A stretch of 64,000 nt of DNA from Candidatus Woesearchaeota archaeon (lineage in GTDB: Archaea; Nanobdellota; Nanobdellia; Woesearchaeales; JACJVV01). Shown piece after piece: positions 7,003 through 16,350 of the stretch. Location of the stretch: positions 1-64,000 of the forward strand of contig JACJVV010000002.1 of NCBI GenBank assembly GCA_020637495.1, read 5' to 3'. The notes beneath the pieces are model-generated. The model saw nothing but the letters and a program-made list of their open reading frames with translations, did no database searches and had not been told where the DNA came from. The translations under genes were made by a program, and so were the position numbers. Position 1 is the first letter of the stretch; each line of letters begins with the position of its first letter.

Positions 7003-7923
7003 TTATCCTCCTATGAAAATTGATTTTGGTGCATATAGTATTATCATCATGAGTAATACTGTAGCAATTATTGTTATTGATGCAAGCGTTGCAAAATCTG
7101 TTGGTTTCTTCTCGACGCTTTCCCCATATTCTACGACCTCTTCATAGAGCATGAATGAAAGCCCCCAAAGTATTGCAACATTTATTGCTATGTAGAATGG
7201 CATGAATATCAACACATGGTCAGAGAACATCATCACTGTTATCATAGGTCCCATTGTACCTCCCATGACTCCTGCCATCATTCCTTCCATGATACCCATG
7301 ACTCCGCAGCATCTTCCTGTTATCGCTCCAACTATTGTTCCAATCAGCATCCCTGTCATTGATCCTATGAAGAATCCGTTTGTCGCTCCTATGACTGCTC
7401 CTATCATCATGCCTGACTGCATGCCTATGGTCATACCTATCATCATCCCTACCATGCAGGTGACTTTTGCTCTATATGCTAATGTATGCCATATCCCCAT
7501 TGCAGTAGTAGAGACACTTATGTTGAGATAGAATATCCACCAACCGTATCTTGGTATGAAATCTGGTATGTTCTTTAAGAATAGGAAATAAGCTATTGCA
7601 TCAAGTGCACATAGCATGAGGAAAATTGAGATTGCATAAGAGAAAACTTTGAGTTCAATGCCATATTTGTGTTTATTCTCCCTCATGTCCCTTATCCTTT
7701 CTGATACAGTCTTCCTGTCAAAAGGTTCAAGGCTTGCCCTGAATCTCTTGCTCTTTATTACGTCAACAAGATCATCCTGCTTTATATTTTCACCATGCAT
7801 TATCTCAATATGGTCCTGCTTGATAGCAAAAGAGTCAATCCCTTCTGTCTTATCCAATGCTTTCTTTATTATGCGCACACAACTGTCGCATTCTATATCC
7901 GGGACATATATTGTAGTCTTCAT
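7003..7923 (-). CDS. HMA-domain multi-pass membrane protein rich in Met and Gly
   Basis: 306 aa. Residues 1-65 are a ferredoxin-like heavy-metal-associated domain with the site CDSC (Cys12, Cys15). About six membrane helices follow; the central ones are unusually rich in Gly and Met (MIGMTIGMQSGMMIGAVIG and similar) with a CC pair (GRCCGVMG) near the middle. Methionines lining membrane helices are a known way to pass Cu+. The gene overlaps the small HMA chaperone by 4 bp and precedes the cupredoxin. I infer a copper transporter or membrane metal relay; the membrane domain family is not one I can name with certainty. Confidence 0.75.
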   Translation of the reverse strand: MKTTIYVPDIECDSCVRIIKKALDKTEGIDSFAIKQDHIEIMHGENIKQDDLVDVIKSKRFRASLEPFDRKTVSERIRDMRENKHKYGIELKVFSYAISIFLMLCALDAIAYFLFLKNIPDFIPRYGWWIFYLNISVSTTAMGIWHTLAYRAKVTCMVGMMIGMTIGMQSGMMIGAVIGATNGFFIGSMTGMLIGTIVGAITGRCCGVMGIMEGMMAGVMGGTMGPMITVMMFSDHVLIFMPFYIAINVAILWGLSFMLYEEVVEYGESVEKKPTDFATLASITIIATVLLMMIILYAPKSIFIGG

Positions 7924-8117
7924 AAGAATCCTTCCCCTTTGATCACTTCTTTTATCTTGTCCAAGCTTATCTTGCTTTCATCAAATTTGACTTCAACTTC
8001 ATTGTCCTTGAATGATGCCTTGACATCGATTATGCCATTCTCATCCTCAAGTGCATCTTGTACCAGCATTTCACAGCTTGTGCAATGCATTCCTTTGGTC
8101 TTTATTGTTGTATTCAT
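7920..8117 (-). CDS. CopZ-like HMA copper chaperone
   Basis: 65 aa, a complete single HMA domain with the site KGMHCTSC (two Cys separated by two residues) and the usual beta-alpha-beta-beta-alpha-beta length. It would carry Cu+ in the cytoplasm and pass it to CopA or to the HMA domain of the next gene. It is the first gene of the leftward copper operon; its stop overlaps the start of the 306-aa protein (ATGA). The promoter and two operator-like elements lie at 8153-8197. Confidence 0.9.
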   Translation of the reverse strand: MNTTIKTKGMHCTSCEMLVQDALEDENGIIDVKASFKDNEVEVKFDESKISLDKIKEVIKGEGFL

Positions 8118-8152
8118 GATATTACCTCTTGAATACAGAAATGATGGGTAGA

Positions 8153-8197
8153 TGATATACTTTAGTGCCTAAACTGACATGTTCTTAGGTGCCTGAA
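8153..8197 (-). promoter_or_regulatory. Promoter of the HMA/cupredoxin operon with two operator-like elements
   Basis: The minus strand reads AAAGTATATC at 8153-8162, a TATA box about 40 bp before the HMA gene start. Just upstream are two related imperfect palindromes, TTTAGTGCCTAAA (8161-8173) and TTAGGTGCCTGAA (8185-8197), sharing the core TTAG(G)TGCCT and spaced about 23 bp, or two helical turns. They may bind the membrane-tethered winged-helix protein encoded next door. Confidence 0.55.
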
Positions 8198-8223
8198 AAT
8201 CAATAATATCTAAGAATAAACGT

Positions 8224-8745
8224 TTAAAAGTGCATTTTTAGGTGGACTTCCTTTGTCTTGCCCTTTGTCTCTCTTGCAATGAGACCTTTCTTCTCAAGAT
8301 TGTCTAGCAATATGCTCAATTTTGACTTGTGAAGATCTGTTCTCAACCTTAAAGTCTGTTGGGTTATCCCATCCTGCTCTTTCACTGCTTTCAGGATTTT
8401 CTTCTCATCCTCATTCAAGCCTTTTAGCAGTATCTCAAATTTCTCTTCTTCGATCTTCATCTCTTTCTGCTTGCTTAGTGCAGATACGATCTCTTTCTGT
8501 GATCTCTCAAAGAATATCAGGAAAATACCTAATGCAATGACTATTGCAGAAAAAATCCAACCAGCTATGTATAACGTAAAATCCCTATCATCATGCAGAC
8601 AGGTCCCATCTTCAAGGTAGCATGACCCTTGCTGCTCTATGATCTTGTTGATCATGATGTCTTCTTTTATTTTCATGCCTGTAACAATTGAGATCAAGAT
8701 TATACCAATTACAACTATGATTATTCCAAGCTTCTTGTTATCCAT
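8224..8745 (-). CDS. Membrane-tethered winged-helix regulator
   Basis: 173 aa. Two membrane helices (about 6-24 and 58-79) flank a short outer loop containing Cys42, Cys49 and His51 (CYLEDGTCLHDD). After a charged linker the cytoplasmic C-terminus is a winged helix of the MarR/TrmB-like type (residues about 110-172, recognition helix near TQQTLRLRTDLHKSKLSILLDNLEKKGLI). This arrangement suggests a one-component sensor that detects metal outside the membrane and regulates DNA inside. It lies directly upstream of the HMA gene on the same strand, with 106 bp between that holds paired operator-like repeats. Copper specificity is inferred from neighbours only. Confidence 0.78.
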   Translation of the reverse strand: MDNKKLGIIIVVIGIILISIVTGMKIKEDIMINKIIEQQGSCYLEDGTCLHDDRDFTLYIAGWIFSAIVIALGIFLIFFERSQKEIVSALSKQKEMKIEEEKFEILLKGLNEDEKKILKAVKEQDGITQQTLRLRTDLHKSKLSILLDNLEKKGLIARETKGKTKEVHLKMHF

Positions 8746-8848
8746 GCCATGAAAGTCATCTATCGGTTAATAAAACTTCTGAAAAATGAAAAGTTAAAAG
8801 ATAATTTACCATAAGAAATAACATATAGGAAAAAAACATTTTCCAAGA

Positions 8849-8876
8849 CGCGATCACGATGTACACCTGCATCGCG
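8849..8876 (-). other. GC-rich hairpin after the 8932-9909 gene
   Basis: Arms CGCGAT and ATCGCG can pair; an alternative CGATG/CATCG stem also exists. On the minus strand a run of seven T follows about 10 bases later. This could end or stabilise transcripts of the gene ending at 8932. It is the only strongly GC-rich element in the 186-bp gap. Weak evidence. Confidence 0.35.
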
Positions 8877-8931
8877 CGTTAATTATTCTTTTTTATTAAA
8901 GACTATTATTTTATTTTTTAAACCTAAAATT

Positions 8932-9909
8932 TTACTCAAAATAACTCAGTTTGACCCAATTGACTTGTGGTGAGACAGTATGCTGGTAATTAGAATGCAT
9001 GCTTATCTCTATCATTGCTGCATCATAAGCCCAGCTCGGTTCTGTAACTTTCTGTCCTGAATATGAATAATAGCTTTCTGCATCAGTCACATTAGGACCA
9101 AAGAAATGCCAGTAGCCAGATGTCTCTCTGAATCCTACTTTATATCTTATCTCGCTGTCATCATCAGCACTAGCGCTGAAGAAGATCCTATCAACTGCAT
9201 CTATCGGCATGATGCTGGAATTTATGCTTCCGTTGTCGAAATAGATCGGCTGTTCAGGAGTTGTCCTTATGATATCCTCTGCTAGGACAAGAGCTTGCTT
9301 GTTGCTTGTTATTGCTATATGCGGAACACCTTCTGAAGTAGGTAGCATATCATTTGTGAAAGGTCCTTGGAATGCTATATAATTTAATCCTGTGCATTCT
9401 TCGCCTAAAACCATACCTATGCCTGGTTTGTTTGTCATCCTGATGCTTACCTTGCCGAAAGATGAGTTCAGGAATCCTACACCTGTGCAAACCTGATCTC
9501 CAAATTGTCCTACGCCTATCTCTCCAACATAATAGCTTTTCAATAGGTTTCCAGATTTAGAGAACAAGAACAAATTCATCTTCTCTCCAGACTCTATGGA
9601 GTCAGAAATGATCGGTCTCTCCTGCACGAATTGATTGTTCAGCAGAGCTTTCTTGTTTGTCTTGTCCAGGAATACCATGCTCCCTATCTTGCTTGGAAGC
9701 CTATATTCATTTATCGTTGAGCCTTTCTTGACTGATGCCTGCTTGATATCCTGCTGTAGGTCTTCAGCGAATTTCGCCATCTCAACGTCCTCTATGTTGC
9801 TCATAAGGTTTACAACTGATACGATGCCTATAGTCAATATTACTCCAATGACTACTATTGCAATAAGGAAGATGAATATCTGGTTTACTTCAGATTTTCT
9901 TGAAAGCAT
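8932..9909 (-). CDS. Pilin-like membrane-anchored extracellular protein
   Basis: 325 aa. The N-terminus MLSRKSEVNQIF followed by a 25-residue hydrophobic helix resembles archaeal type IV pilin-like (class III) signal regions seen in the other surface genes here. The rest is predicted to be extracellular, mainly beta, with sparse cysteines (CTG and CTG around residues 139 and 178). No catalytic motif was recognised. A gene of similar N-terminal design begins at 11319 on the other strand. A TATA-like stretch lies about 25-30 bp before the ATG. Function unknown; a surface or adhesion role is a guess. Confidence 0.7.
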   Translation of the reverse strand: MLSRKSEVNQIFIFLIAIVVIGVILTIGIVSVVNLMSNIEDVEMAKFAEDLQQDIKQASVKKGSTINEYRLPSKIGSMVFLDKTNKKALLNNQFVQERPIISDSIESGEKMNLFLFSKSGNLLKSYYVGEIGVGQFGDQVCTGVGFLNSSFGKVSIRMTNKPGIGMVLGEECTGLNYIAFQGPFTNDMLPTSEGVPHIAITSNKQALVLAEDIIRTTPEQPIYFDNGSINSSIMPIDAVDRIFFSASADDDSEIRYKVGFRETSGYWHFFGPNVTDAESYYSYSGQKVTEPSWAYDAAMIEISMHSNYQHTVSPQVNWVKLSYFE

Positions 9910-9957
9910 ATGATGATTCAGAAAGTTCAGCTTTATATTTATTTCCTATAAATTCAA

Positions 9958-11220
9958 TTAGACTATCCTGCCACGAAGATCATATTTTGTGACATCAAAC
10001 ACTTCGACATCATACCTTCCGCCTAGTTCTACTTCTTTGTCCACAATGATTGGTTTGTATGCATAATTCCTAAGCACTGTGCTTCCATCTTTCCCTTTCT
10101 CTGTAGCCAATGCCTTGCCTTTCCAGTTCTGCCATCTCTTGTTCTCCTGGTAAGCGATCCATGCGAATGTCGTCGACACCATCAAGCTTCTATCCTTTGT
10201 GGTCTCAGTCGGCAATTGTTTCAGTTTTGCAGCCTCAGTCTTTGGCCTTGGCCAGAATTTTGAAAGATTGACAATGTTAGGTTTAGTCTCCTTGAGTAAT
10301 TTGATGGTATCCTGGAAGAATTCATCTTTCTCTGTTGGATATCCAACAATTATATCAGTAGCTATCGTGATGTCAGGGAACTCTTTCTTGAACTTGTTGA
10401 CAATCAGGTAATAATCTTCTGAGGTATATCCTCTTTTCATATCTTCAAGGACGAAATTATTCCCCGCCTGCACAGGGATATGCAAGAATCTGTATATCTT
10501 CTTGTTCTTGAAAGCTTCTATCAACGGATTTAGTATCTTGAGAACATGATCTGGATTCGACATGCCTACCCTTACCATGAAATCTCCTTCGATCTTGCAG
10601 ATCTCATTCAGTAGGTCTGAAAGATTCTTTCCTATATCAAAACCCCAGCATCCACAATCCTGTGATGTTAGGTATATCTCCTTTACACCTTCATTCTTAG
10701 CTTTCCTGACTCTATTGACTATGTCTTCCATAGGATAGCTATAAAGTTCCCCTCTTGCAAGTTTTGTTATACAATAGCTGCAATCACTATCACAGCCAGA
10801 GCTTATGGGTATTACTTCAAGCAGAGGGTTCTTCCTAGCAGTAGGTATTAGCAATTTGTTCTTCCTTTCCTCAACAAGTGCATTGACGACATTTCCGCTA
10901 AGTGTCTCATCAACTATGTCTGCAATCATGTCTATCTGGTCTGGTCCTATCTTTGAATATTCAGATAGCTTTTCAGGCATTGCCTGACTTATGCATCCTG
11001 CAACAACAACTTTCTTGTTCTCCTGCTTAAGTTCATCCAATAATTTGAAGAAAGCAGTCTCAGTAGGTCCTTTTACTGCGCATGAATTAATAACGATCAG
11101 ATCAGCGCTCTCCTTATCATCAATTATCTGAAATCCTCGCTCCTGCAGAACTGCAGTTATGCTCTCACTATCTGCATTATTCAATGCACATCCGAATGTC
11201 AAGATGCATATCTTTTCCAT
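9958..11220 (-). CDS. tRNA t6A methylthiotransferase, MtaB/CDKAL1 type
   Basis: 420 aa. It converts t6A37 in ANN-decoding tRNAs to ms2t6A using two Fe-S clusters and SAM. The N-terminal UPF0004 domain supplies Cys11, Cys47 and Cys76 for the auxiliary cluster. The radical SAM triad is Cys143, Cys147 and Cys150 in SSGCDSDCSYC. The C-terminal TRAM domain covers about the last 60 residues. The opening (FGCALNNADSE) and the LTSQDCGCWG motif match the archaeal/eukaryal branch (e-MtaB) rather than RimO or MiaB. Single gene, apparently monocistronic and divergent from the 11319 gene. Confidence 0.94.
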   Translation of the reverse strand: MEKICILTFGCALNNADSESITAVLQERGFQIIDDKESADLIVINSCAVKGPTETAFFKLLDELKQENKKVVVAGCISQAMPEKLSEYSKIGPDQIDMIADIVDETLSGNVVNALVEERKNKLLIPTARKNPLLEVIPISSGCDSDCSYCITKLARGELYSYPMEDIVNRVRKAKNEGVKEIYLTSQDCGCWGFDIGKNLSDLLNEICKIEGDFMVRVGMSNPDHVLKILNPLIEAFKNKKIYRFLHIPVQAGNNFVLEDMKRGYTSEDYYLIVNKFKKEFPDITIATDIIVGYPTEKDEFFQDTIKLLKETKPNIVNLSKFWPRPKTEAAKLKQLPTETTKDRSLMVSTTFAWIAYQENKRWQNWKGKALATEKGKDGSTVLRNYAYKPIIVDKEVELGGRYDVEVFDVTKYDLRGRIV

Positions 11221-11285
11221 GCTGATATGTTTTGCCAGTTGATTTAAATGTCTTTTCAGTTCAAAATGGGTTGAAGTAGAGAAAG

Positions 11286-11295
11286 TTTTATATAC
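11286..11295 (+). promoter_or_regulatory. TATA box of the 11319-15358 operon
   Basis: TTTTATATAC, centred about 28 bp before the ATG pair at 11319/11322. It gives a leaderless or nearly leaderless mRNA. Confidence 0.55.
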
Positions 11296-11318
11296 TAATA
11301 TAGTAAAATATACATTGG

Positions 11319-12329
11319 ATGATGGATAAGTTAGCTAAGAAAGCACAAGTAGGTTACTTCTTGATATTAGGTGCTGGATTATTGCTTGTTCTGCTTACTC
11401 TGCTTATTTTCTTTGTTAGTCAGACATCAACAAACGATTATGGATTTGAAAATGTAAATCTAGATGCACCGATAAAATCTTGTATGACTATCTCCTTGGA
11501 TAATGCATTGAAAACGGCAGGATATCAAGCTGGTTATGTTATGGATTTTCCACCAGAATTCGTTGAGAATGTAATCTCTGGTGTACCTTATTGGGTGTAT
11601 AACGGTGTGTATACTGCTACAGGAAGGGATTTCATTGCAAACCAGATTGAGGATTATCTTGATATTGTAGTGCCATTATGTGTAAAGGGAACATATGCAA
11701 TCCCTCTATCTATTGATAGTGCATTATCAGATGTAAGGATCTATGATGACAGTGTAGTTGTAGAGATGGATGTAGTTGCAACGATAACACAAGGTGACAA
11801 GACGACTAAGACTGGAAAATTCATAATAGAGAATGACCTGCCATTAGGCGATATACTATCACAAGCAGAGAACATTGTCTTTGAGATAGTTGATCTCCAA
11901 GGCATACCTATAACCTATATTAATCAGCAGAAGTTTCCAGTATTCATAAACGAGAAAGAAGACGGCATAGTCCTAGAAATTGTCGATTATGATCATACAG
12001 TAAAAGGTGATGCATATTCATTTGTCTTCGCTGTATCATTTGAAGAGCCTGATAATTATGCACCTGCTTTATTCTATGAAGGTCCTTTCACAGCCAATGT
12101 AGGAGACCATATCTACATAGACTATGATGCCACCGATGATTCATACGAAGAGCTCCTTACTTTCTCCTTTACTCCATTTGAGACATACAACGACATGGTG
12201 ATTGATGAAAAGACAGGTGTAATTGAATATGTTCCTTTAGTTCCTGGAAAATACACGGGATATGTTAAAGTTACAGACGCTGAATGGCTTACAGATGTGA
12301 AGTTCCTTGATATTGAGGTGGAAGAATGA
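11319..12329 (+). CDS. Pilin-like surface protein with C-terminal cadherin/Ig-like domain
   Basis: 336 aa. The N-terminus KLAKKAQVGYFLILGAG then a long hydrophobic helix is a class-III-type (pilin-like) signal region; a close variant, KSQVSLFAILGM, opens the 985-aa protein at 28854. The middle part has two cysteines (CMTISL, PLCVKG). The last 95 residues (YAPALFYEGPFTANVG, then GVIEYVPLVPGKYTGYVKVTDAE) look like a putative-Ig/cadherin-like beta-sandwich. The 3' end overlaps the 1010-aa gene start by 4 bp (ATGA). A cell-surface structural role is inferred. ATG codons at 11319 and 11322 are equally possible starts. Confidence 0.75.
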   Translation: MMDKLAKKAQVGYFLILGAGLLLVLLTLLIFFVSQTSTNDYGFENVNLDAPIKSCMTISLDNALKTAGYQAGYVMDFPPEFVENVISGVPYWVYNGVYTATGRDFIANQIEDYLDIVVPLCVKGTYAIPLSIDSALSDVRIYDDSVVVEMDVVATITQGDKTTKTGKFIIENDLPLGDILSQAENIVFEIVDLQGIPITYINQQKFPVFINEKEDGIVLEIVDYDHTVKGDAYSFVFAVSFEEPDNYAPALFYEGPFTANVGDHIYIDYDATDDSYEELLTFSFTPFETYNDMVIDEKTGVIEYVPLVPGKYTGYVKVTDAEWLTDVKFLDIEVEE

Positions 12330-15300
12330 GAAAACTAATTCCATTAATAATATTGATAATATCTATCCTATTAATCTCAATTGCATATGCACAGCAAAGC
12401 GCTACATGTGCTACATGTGGTAAGACTGACAATACAAAAGATTTCTACAGCAATGATGAACAGCAGAACCTTGAGAATGCAGAGCTAGGTGTTGTTCTGA
12501 ATATTATGGGAGGAAAGGAATGCAATGACTGGTGCAAATCTACAGTCAAGACAAGGATTGCATCAGATGAATCTTTTGAATATGGTGATCTTGGGAAGTT
12601 ATATGAATCTGATCCCGAAACATACAAGGAAGAGATAAGGAAGAGGATAGATGATGCATCTTCAGCCCAAAGGCAAGGTGATGTCGCTGAGTTCATCGAA
12701 CAGCTTGATCAGAATTATCCTTCTGCTGTCTCAGACTATGAAGCTGAATTCCAGAAATATCTTTCAAATATCGATTTTAATAGTGCTCCTGATTCTGTCA
12801 GGACACTTGCTGCAGACGTGAGTTGTGATCCTCCCGCAACAAAAGGAGTTGAGGTTCCAAAAGGCGAAGGAAGACCAGACTGTTCAGCAGTGGCAGATAT
12901 AATCACTGACTATGATGCAGGACCCGACAAGACTTCTTTCAGCTTTGATGGGATAACTATCGATATATCACAGCTTCATTCAGATGCTAAGATTGACAGC
13001 AATGGAAAGATAATTTTTCCTGATAATAATGATAATGTCAATTTTGTCAATGAATACGCTTTTACTTTTGAAGGCAAACCCTATTCATTCACTGCAAAAG
13101 AAGGTTCAGAGATTGACTTCAGTACTGCCAAGAGAACACTTGCAGGCGGTGAGACTGAATTGACGATAACAGGAACAGATATTACTATGCCTGGTGAAAA
13201 TGGTTACTATATTGATCTTCCTGAAGATGATACTATCAAGATATGGAATGAAGCGGGCACTGGAAGGAATATCAAGTTCTATGATGGTGCTTCATTAAGT
13301 AAAAAATTATTAGATGATTCATATGGATCAATAACTGCTGCTGAGTCTGATGTCGCTAACAGCGGATCAACTTTCGTTTTGAATGATAAAGGCATTATTG
13401 GTTCTGCAAAAATGGATAACTTTCCATTGAGCGATTTCGATAGTGGGTTTGATGTATCAAAAGTCACTTCATCTGAAGCAGGACTTGTAAATATTGATTT
13501 TGAGAATGATGTCATGAGATTTGATGGTGACGATGATAGCATTTTTGGTAAATACAGCACTTTAAGCTTCATTGATGATAAGAATAATATTGAGGTTACA
13601 GATCTGAATGGTGGCGAGATGCCGCTATATATTGGATACAATACTCAAGACAAGCCTTCTGTCCTATATAATAATGGTCTTATAAGTGCTGTATCTGATG
13701 GGAAGACTGATGGTGATGCAAGTTTCACAGTCACAACATTCAGTGATCCTGATGCTGCAGGTAACAGTGTTATCGATGATGTAATCACGGCTGATCTTGA
13801 TGTAGGGAAGGGTGCAATTATTTACGATTTTACTTCGATGATGAATATAGATGTGGAAGGGGAAGTCAAAACAGACACCTCAATCGTTAACAGCAACCTT
13901 AAGGATTCTTCTGATATAAAAGTTGACAATGAGGAAGGAAACCTTGGAATATCATTGCAGCCTAAGGAATTTACATATAATGCGGGAACACCAGAGGAGA
14001 CAAAGAAGACAGGAAGGCAATTTGACATAAAAGCCTCAGATGATGATGACGCAAAAGTGATAATGAGTACATCAATATTAGGCGATCAGGATTACATAGT
14101 GAAATTTGAGAAAGGGGAAGTACCTTACATGTACATGAAGAAATACCCTCAAGGACAGCACAAGCGGGATTACAACCTTGATGAGGATGAGCCTATAACA
14201 GCTCCTGTTACTTTTAGCATAACTTCAGGCGATCAGACACAGACGATGGATTATATTGATAATGGTGAGCCAGGTTACAGCTTTGTCATGAATCATGGGG
14301 ATGAATCATATGATTTTACCTCCGGGAACAATATCCTCGATAAGAACAGTTACAAACTTGGTCTATCACAGGCTGAGCTTGACATGGCTTTGCAGAATAA
14401 GAAGGATGCTGCTGCAAAATCAAATGCTTTTGGACTCACAGATACAGAGAATATATATGAACAAGCATATTTGACACAGCAGATAGAGGATGCAGTCCTG
14501 GAACGGGATGTGATCCTAGAATCTTTGAAATCTGAGACAGATGCTGCAGTAATTGCAGACCAATCACAGCGGCTTGCAGAATTGAATTCAGAGATTACAT
14601 CAAAATCAGCAAGCTTAGACACGTTACAGAAAGCGATGCCTGAAGATAAGAAGAAAGCAGACAAGGCAGCATCAGATGCAAACAAGGCAGATAGGGATCT
14701 TACCAAAGCTGCTAACGCTGAAGTTGATCTTGCAAAAAAAGCAATTGATAGCAAAATTGACAAGGACTCAATGACCCTTGATGAAGTTAAGGCAGAGATA
14801 GAACAGATACAGTCTCAGGAAATAGTAAGTGAAGATGATGCTGACAGGTTATATGAACTCTCACAGATAGGAAAAGAGAAGACAAAGGATCCGTGGTATG
14901 TAACATTGTGGAAGATACCCCTAGAGATAATCACGCTAGGATTCTATGATAGTAAATCATCAGAACAAAGATATTATGACAACGTTGAGAAATCTGCAGA
15001 GGACTTGATGTTCACTACCAGATATAATGGAGCTGCAAGCATTCCTGGTATGGTTACTGTCGCTCAACCTCTACCTATACCAGATACGAATGCTCCAATC
15101 ATTGATTATTCATCTAGGATAACCAACGAAGGAGGAGACCTTATTTATAGAACTTTTGAAGGACAAGATCTGCAGGACATGGTGACTTCTGTGTATGGGA
15201 TACAAGATCCAGCACAGCAGGCTGATGCACTTAAGCAGATAAAGGATGCACATCCTTGGTATAGCAATACTGATCTTGATCAGTCAGGATGGAAGATTAC

Positions 15301-15358
15301 ACTTCCTAGAACAATTACAGTTAGTGGAAATACTTATGATGCTTCTGTTACAAAATAA
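12326..15358 (+). CDS. Very large secreted protein with coiled coil and LysM-like C-terminus
   Basis: 1010 aa with a clear N-terminal signal peptide (MRKLIPLIILIISILLISIA, cut near AYAQQ). An early CATCGK motif follows. Residues about 160-680 are Asp/Ser/Gly-rich beta-type sequence with many DNGEPGYSF- and DGKTDGD-like turns, fitting a repetitive beta-solenoid. Residues about 680-815 are a long Ala/Lys/Asp/Glu coiled coil. The last 65 residues (RTFEGQDLQDMVTSVYG, then WYSNTDLDQSGWKITLPR) resemble a LysM module. It is translationally coupled to the pilin-like gene before it and ends 2 bp before the convergent reductase gene. Probably a surface fibre or adhesin; function not established. Confidence 0.78.
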   Translation: MRKLIPLIILIISILLISIAYAQQSATCATCGKTDNTKDFYSNDEQQNLENAELGVVLNIMGGKECNDWCKSTVKTRIASDESFEYGDLGKLYESDPETYKEEIRKRIDDASSAQRQGDVAEFIEQLDQNYPSAVSDYEAEFQKYLSNIDFNSAPDSVRTLAADVSCDPPATKGVEVPKGEGRPDCSAVADIITDYDAGPDKTSFSFDGITIDISQLHSDAKIDSNGKIIFPDNNDNVNFVNEYAFTFEGKPYSFTAKEGSEIDFSTAKRTLAGGETELTITGTDITMPGENGYYIDLPEDDTIKIWNEAGTGRNIKFYDGASLSKKLLDDSYGSITAAESDVANSGSTFVLNDKGIIGSAKMDNFPLSDFDSGFDVSKVTSSEAGLVNIDFENDVMRFDGDDDSIFGKYSTLSFIDDKNNIEVTDLNGGEMPLYIGYNTQDKPSVLYNNGLISAVSDGKTDGDASFTVTTFSDPDAAGNSVIDDVITADLDVGKGAIIYDFTSMMNIDVEGEVKTDTSIVNSNLKDSSDIKVDNEEGNLGISLQPKEFTYNAGTPEETKKTGRQFDIKASDDDDAKVIMSTSILGDQDYIVKFEKGEVPYMYMKKYPQGQHKRDYNLDEDEPITAPVTFSITSGDQTQTMDYIDNGEPGYSFVMNHGDESYDFTSGNNILDKNSYKLGLSQAELDMALQNKKDAAAKSNAFGLTDTENIYEQAYLTQQIEDAVLERDVILESLKSETDAAVIADQSQRLAELNSEITSKSASLDTLQKAMPEDKKKADKAASDANKADRDLTKAANAEVDLAKKAIDSKIDKDSMTLDEVKAEIEQIQSQEIVSEDDADRLYELSQIGKEKTKDPWYVTLWKIPLEIITLGFYDSKSSEQRYYDNVEKSAEDLMFTTRYNGAASIPGMVTVAQPLPIPDTNAPIIDYSSRITNEGGDLIYRTFEGQDLQDMVTSVYGIQDPAQQADALKQIKDAHPWYSNTDLDQSGWKITLPRTITVSGNTYDASVTK

Positions 15359-15360
15359 TC

Positions 15361-16299
15361 TCATTTCACGCTTAACAAATCAGTGATCTTATTGATTGCA
15401 TTCTGAGGTAATATTAACAATACTGGCAGAAGGATCAATATAATCTTGTATGTGAAAGAATTATGCCATTTCAACTGCTTCACAATATGAGCGATCTCTT
15501 CACTCTTTTTTCCTGTATTAAGTTCTTTAGCAAGACCTTCTCCAGAGACTATCGCAGCATATATCCCTTCTCCTGTTATCTCTGAAACAAGACCAGCTGC
15601 CTCTCCTATGAGATATTTATCTCCGAAATCATATCCGCAGTATTTATATTGTATGGAGAAACCGACCTTGTCATAGAACTCTAAACCTTTCTCTTTGCAG
15701 AAATCTGAGAATACCTGCAATCCTCCAGTGCAACCGATCGAACTATAGGTATCATGAGGGAATATCCAGAAATAACCGTTGCCGAATCTCTTGTCAAAGA
15801 AGAATTCCATGTCTTTCATAGGTTTTGTCTTTGCTTCTATGACACCCATTCTTTTGCTTTCTAATCCTAGCTTCCTTCGTACTACTGATAATGTGCCATC
15901 TGCACCAATAAGTATGTCATAATCGAATCCAGCGACATCTTTCTTGCCGATATCATCAATACCTATCTTCTTCCCAAGGATTATCTTGATGCCTTTCTTC
16001 TTTGCCTTATTGATCAGATAGTTGATATAACCTGGCCTATCTATCGTGTAGAGGGGGTTATTCTTCCTTTCTATCCTGGCTCTTCTGACCCCTTTCTGGA
16101 TGAATACTTCAGTGAAAAGTCTTCTCCTGAATCTTTCAGGGATATACTTGTTTGATTTGCTGCTTGTACCGCCAGCACAATATTTCTCCCCAGGATTCTT
16201 GCTCATATCAATAATAGTAACATCAAACTTTTTTGGATCTAACATCATTGCGCAATGTAGTCCAGAATGGTTAGCTCCTATGATGACAACCTTTTTCAT
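15361..16299 (-). CDS. Geranylgeranyl-reductase-family FAD enzyme
   Basis: 312 aa. The FAD-binding fold opens with VVIIGANHSGLHCAMML, a GxGxxG variant in which one Gly is Ala/Asn. Further signatures are the GEKYCAGG segment near the flavin, LIGADGTLSVVRRKLG, and DKYLIGEAAGLVSEITGEGI, the second FAD motif of the GGR/p-hydroxybenzoate-hydroxylase family. Such enzymes saturate isoprenoid chains of archaeal lipids. The protein is about 80 residues shorter than typical GGRs but ends in a hydrophobic helix (KIILILLPVLLILPQNAINK) that may hold it to the membrane. It is divergent from the prenyl-synthase-like gene at 16351, which supports isoprenoid work. Confidence 0.85.
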   Translation of the reverse strand: MKKVVIIGANHSGLHCAMMLDPKKFDVTIIDMSKNPGEKYCAGGTSSKSNKYIPERFRRRLFTEVFIQKGVRRARIERKNNPLYTIDRPGYINYLINKAKKKGIKIILGKKIGIDDIGKKDVAGFDYDILIGADGTLSVVRRKLGLESKRMGVIEAKTKPMKDMEFFFDKRFGNGYFWIFPHDTYSSIGCTGGLQVFSDFCKEKGLEFYDKVGFSIQYKYCGYDFGDKYLIGEAAGLVSEITGEGIYAAIVSGEGLAKELNTGKKSEEIAHIVKQLKWHNSFTYKIILILLPVLLILPQNAINKITDLLSVK

Positions 16300-16321
16300 A
16301 ATATGGTTATCACAGATAAGA

Positions 16322-16330
16322 TTTATAAAA
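16322..16330 (+). promoter_or_regulatory. TATA box of the 16351 gene
   Basis: TTTATAAAA ends 20 bp before the ATG at 16351. This spacing decides the start: a longer frame from 16267 would overlap the divergent gene and include the promoter. Confidence 0.6.
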
Positions 16331-16350
16331 CTTTTAGTTATACATTATAT

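Noticed and set aside
8849..8876. C/D box small RNA
   Set aside because: No RTGATGA/CTGA box pair in proper spacing.
16267..16350. N-terminal extension of the prenyl-synthase gene
   Set aside because: Would overlap the divergent reductase gene and contain the TATA box; the ATG at 16351 fits a leaderless start.
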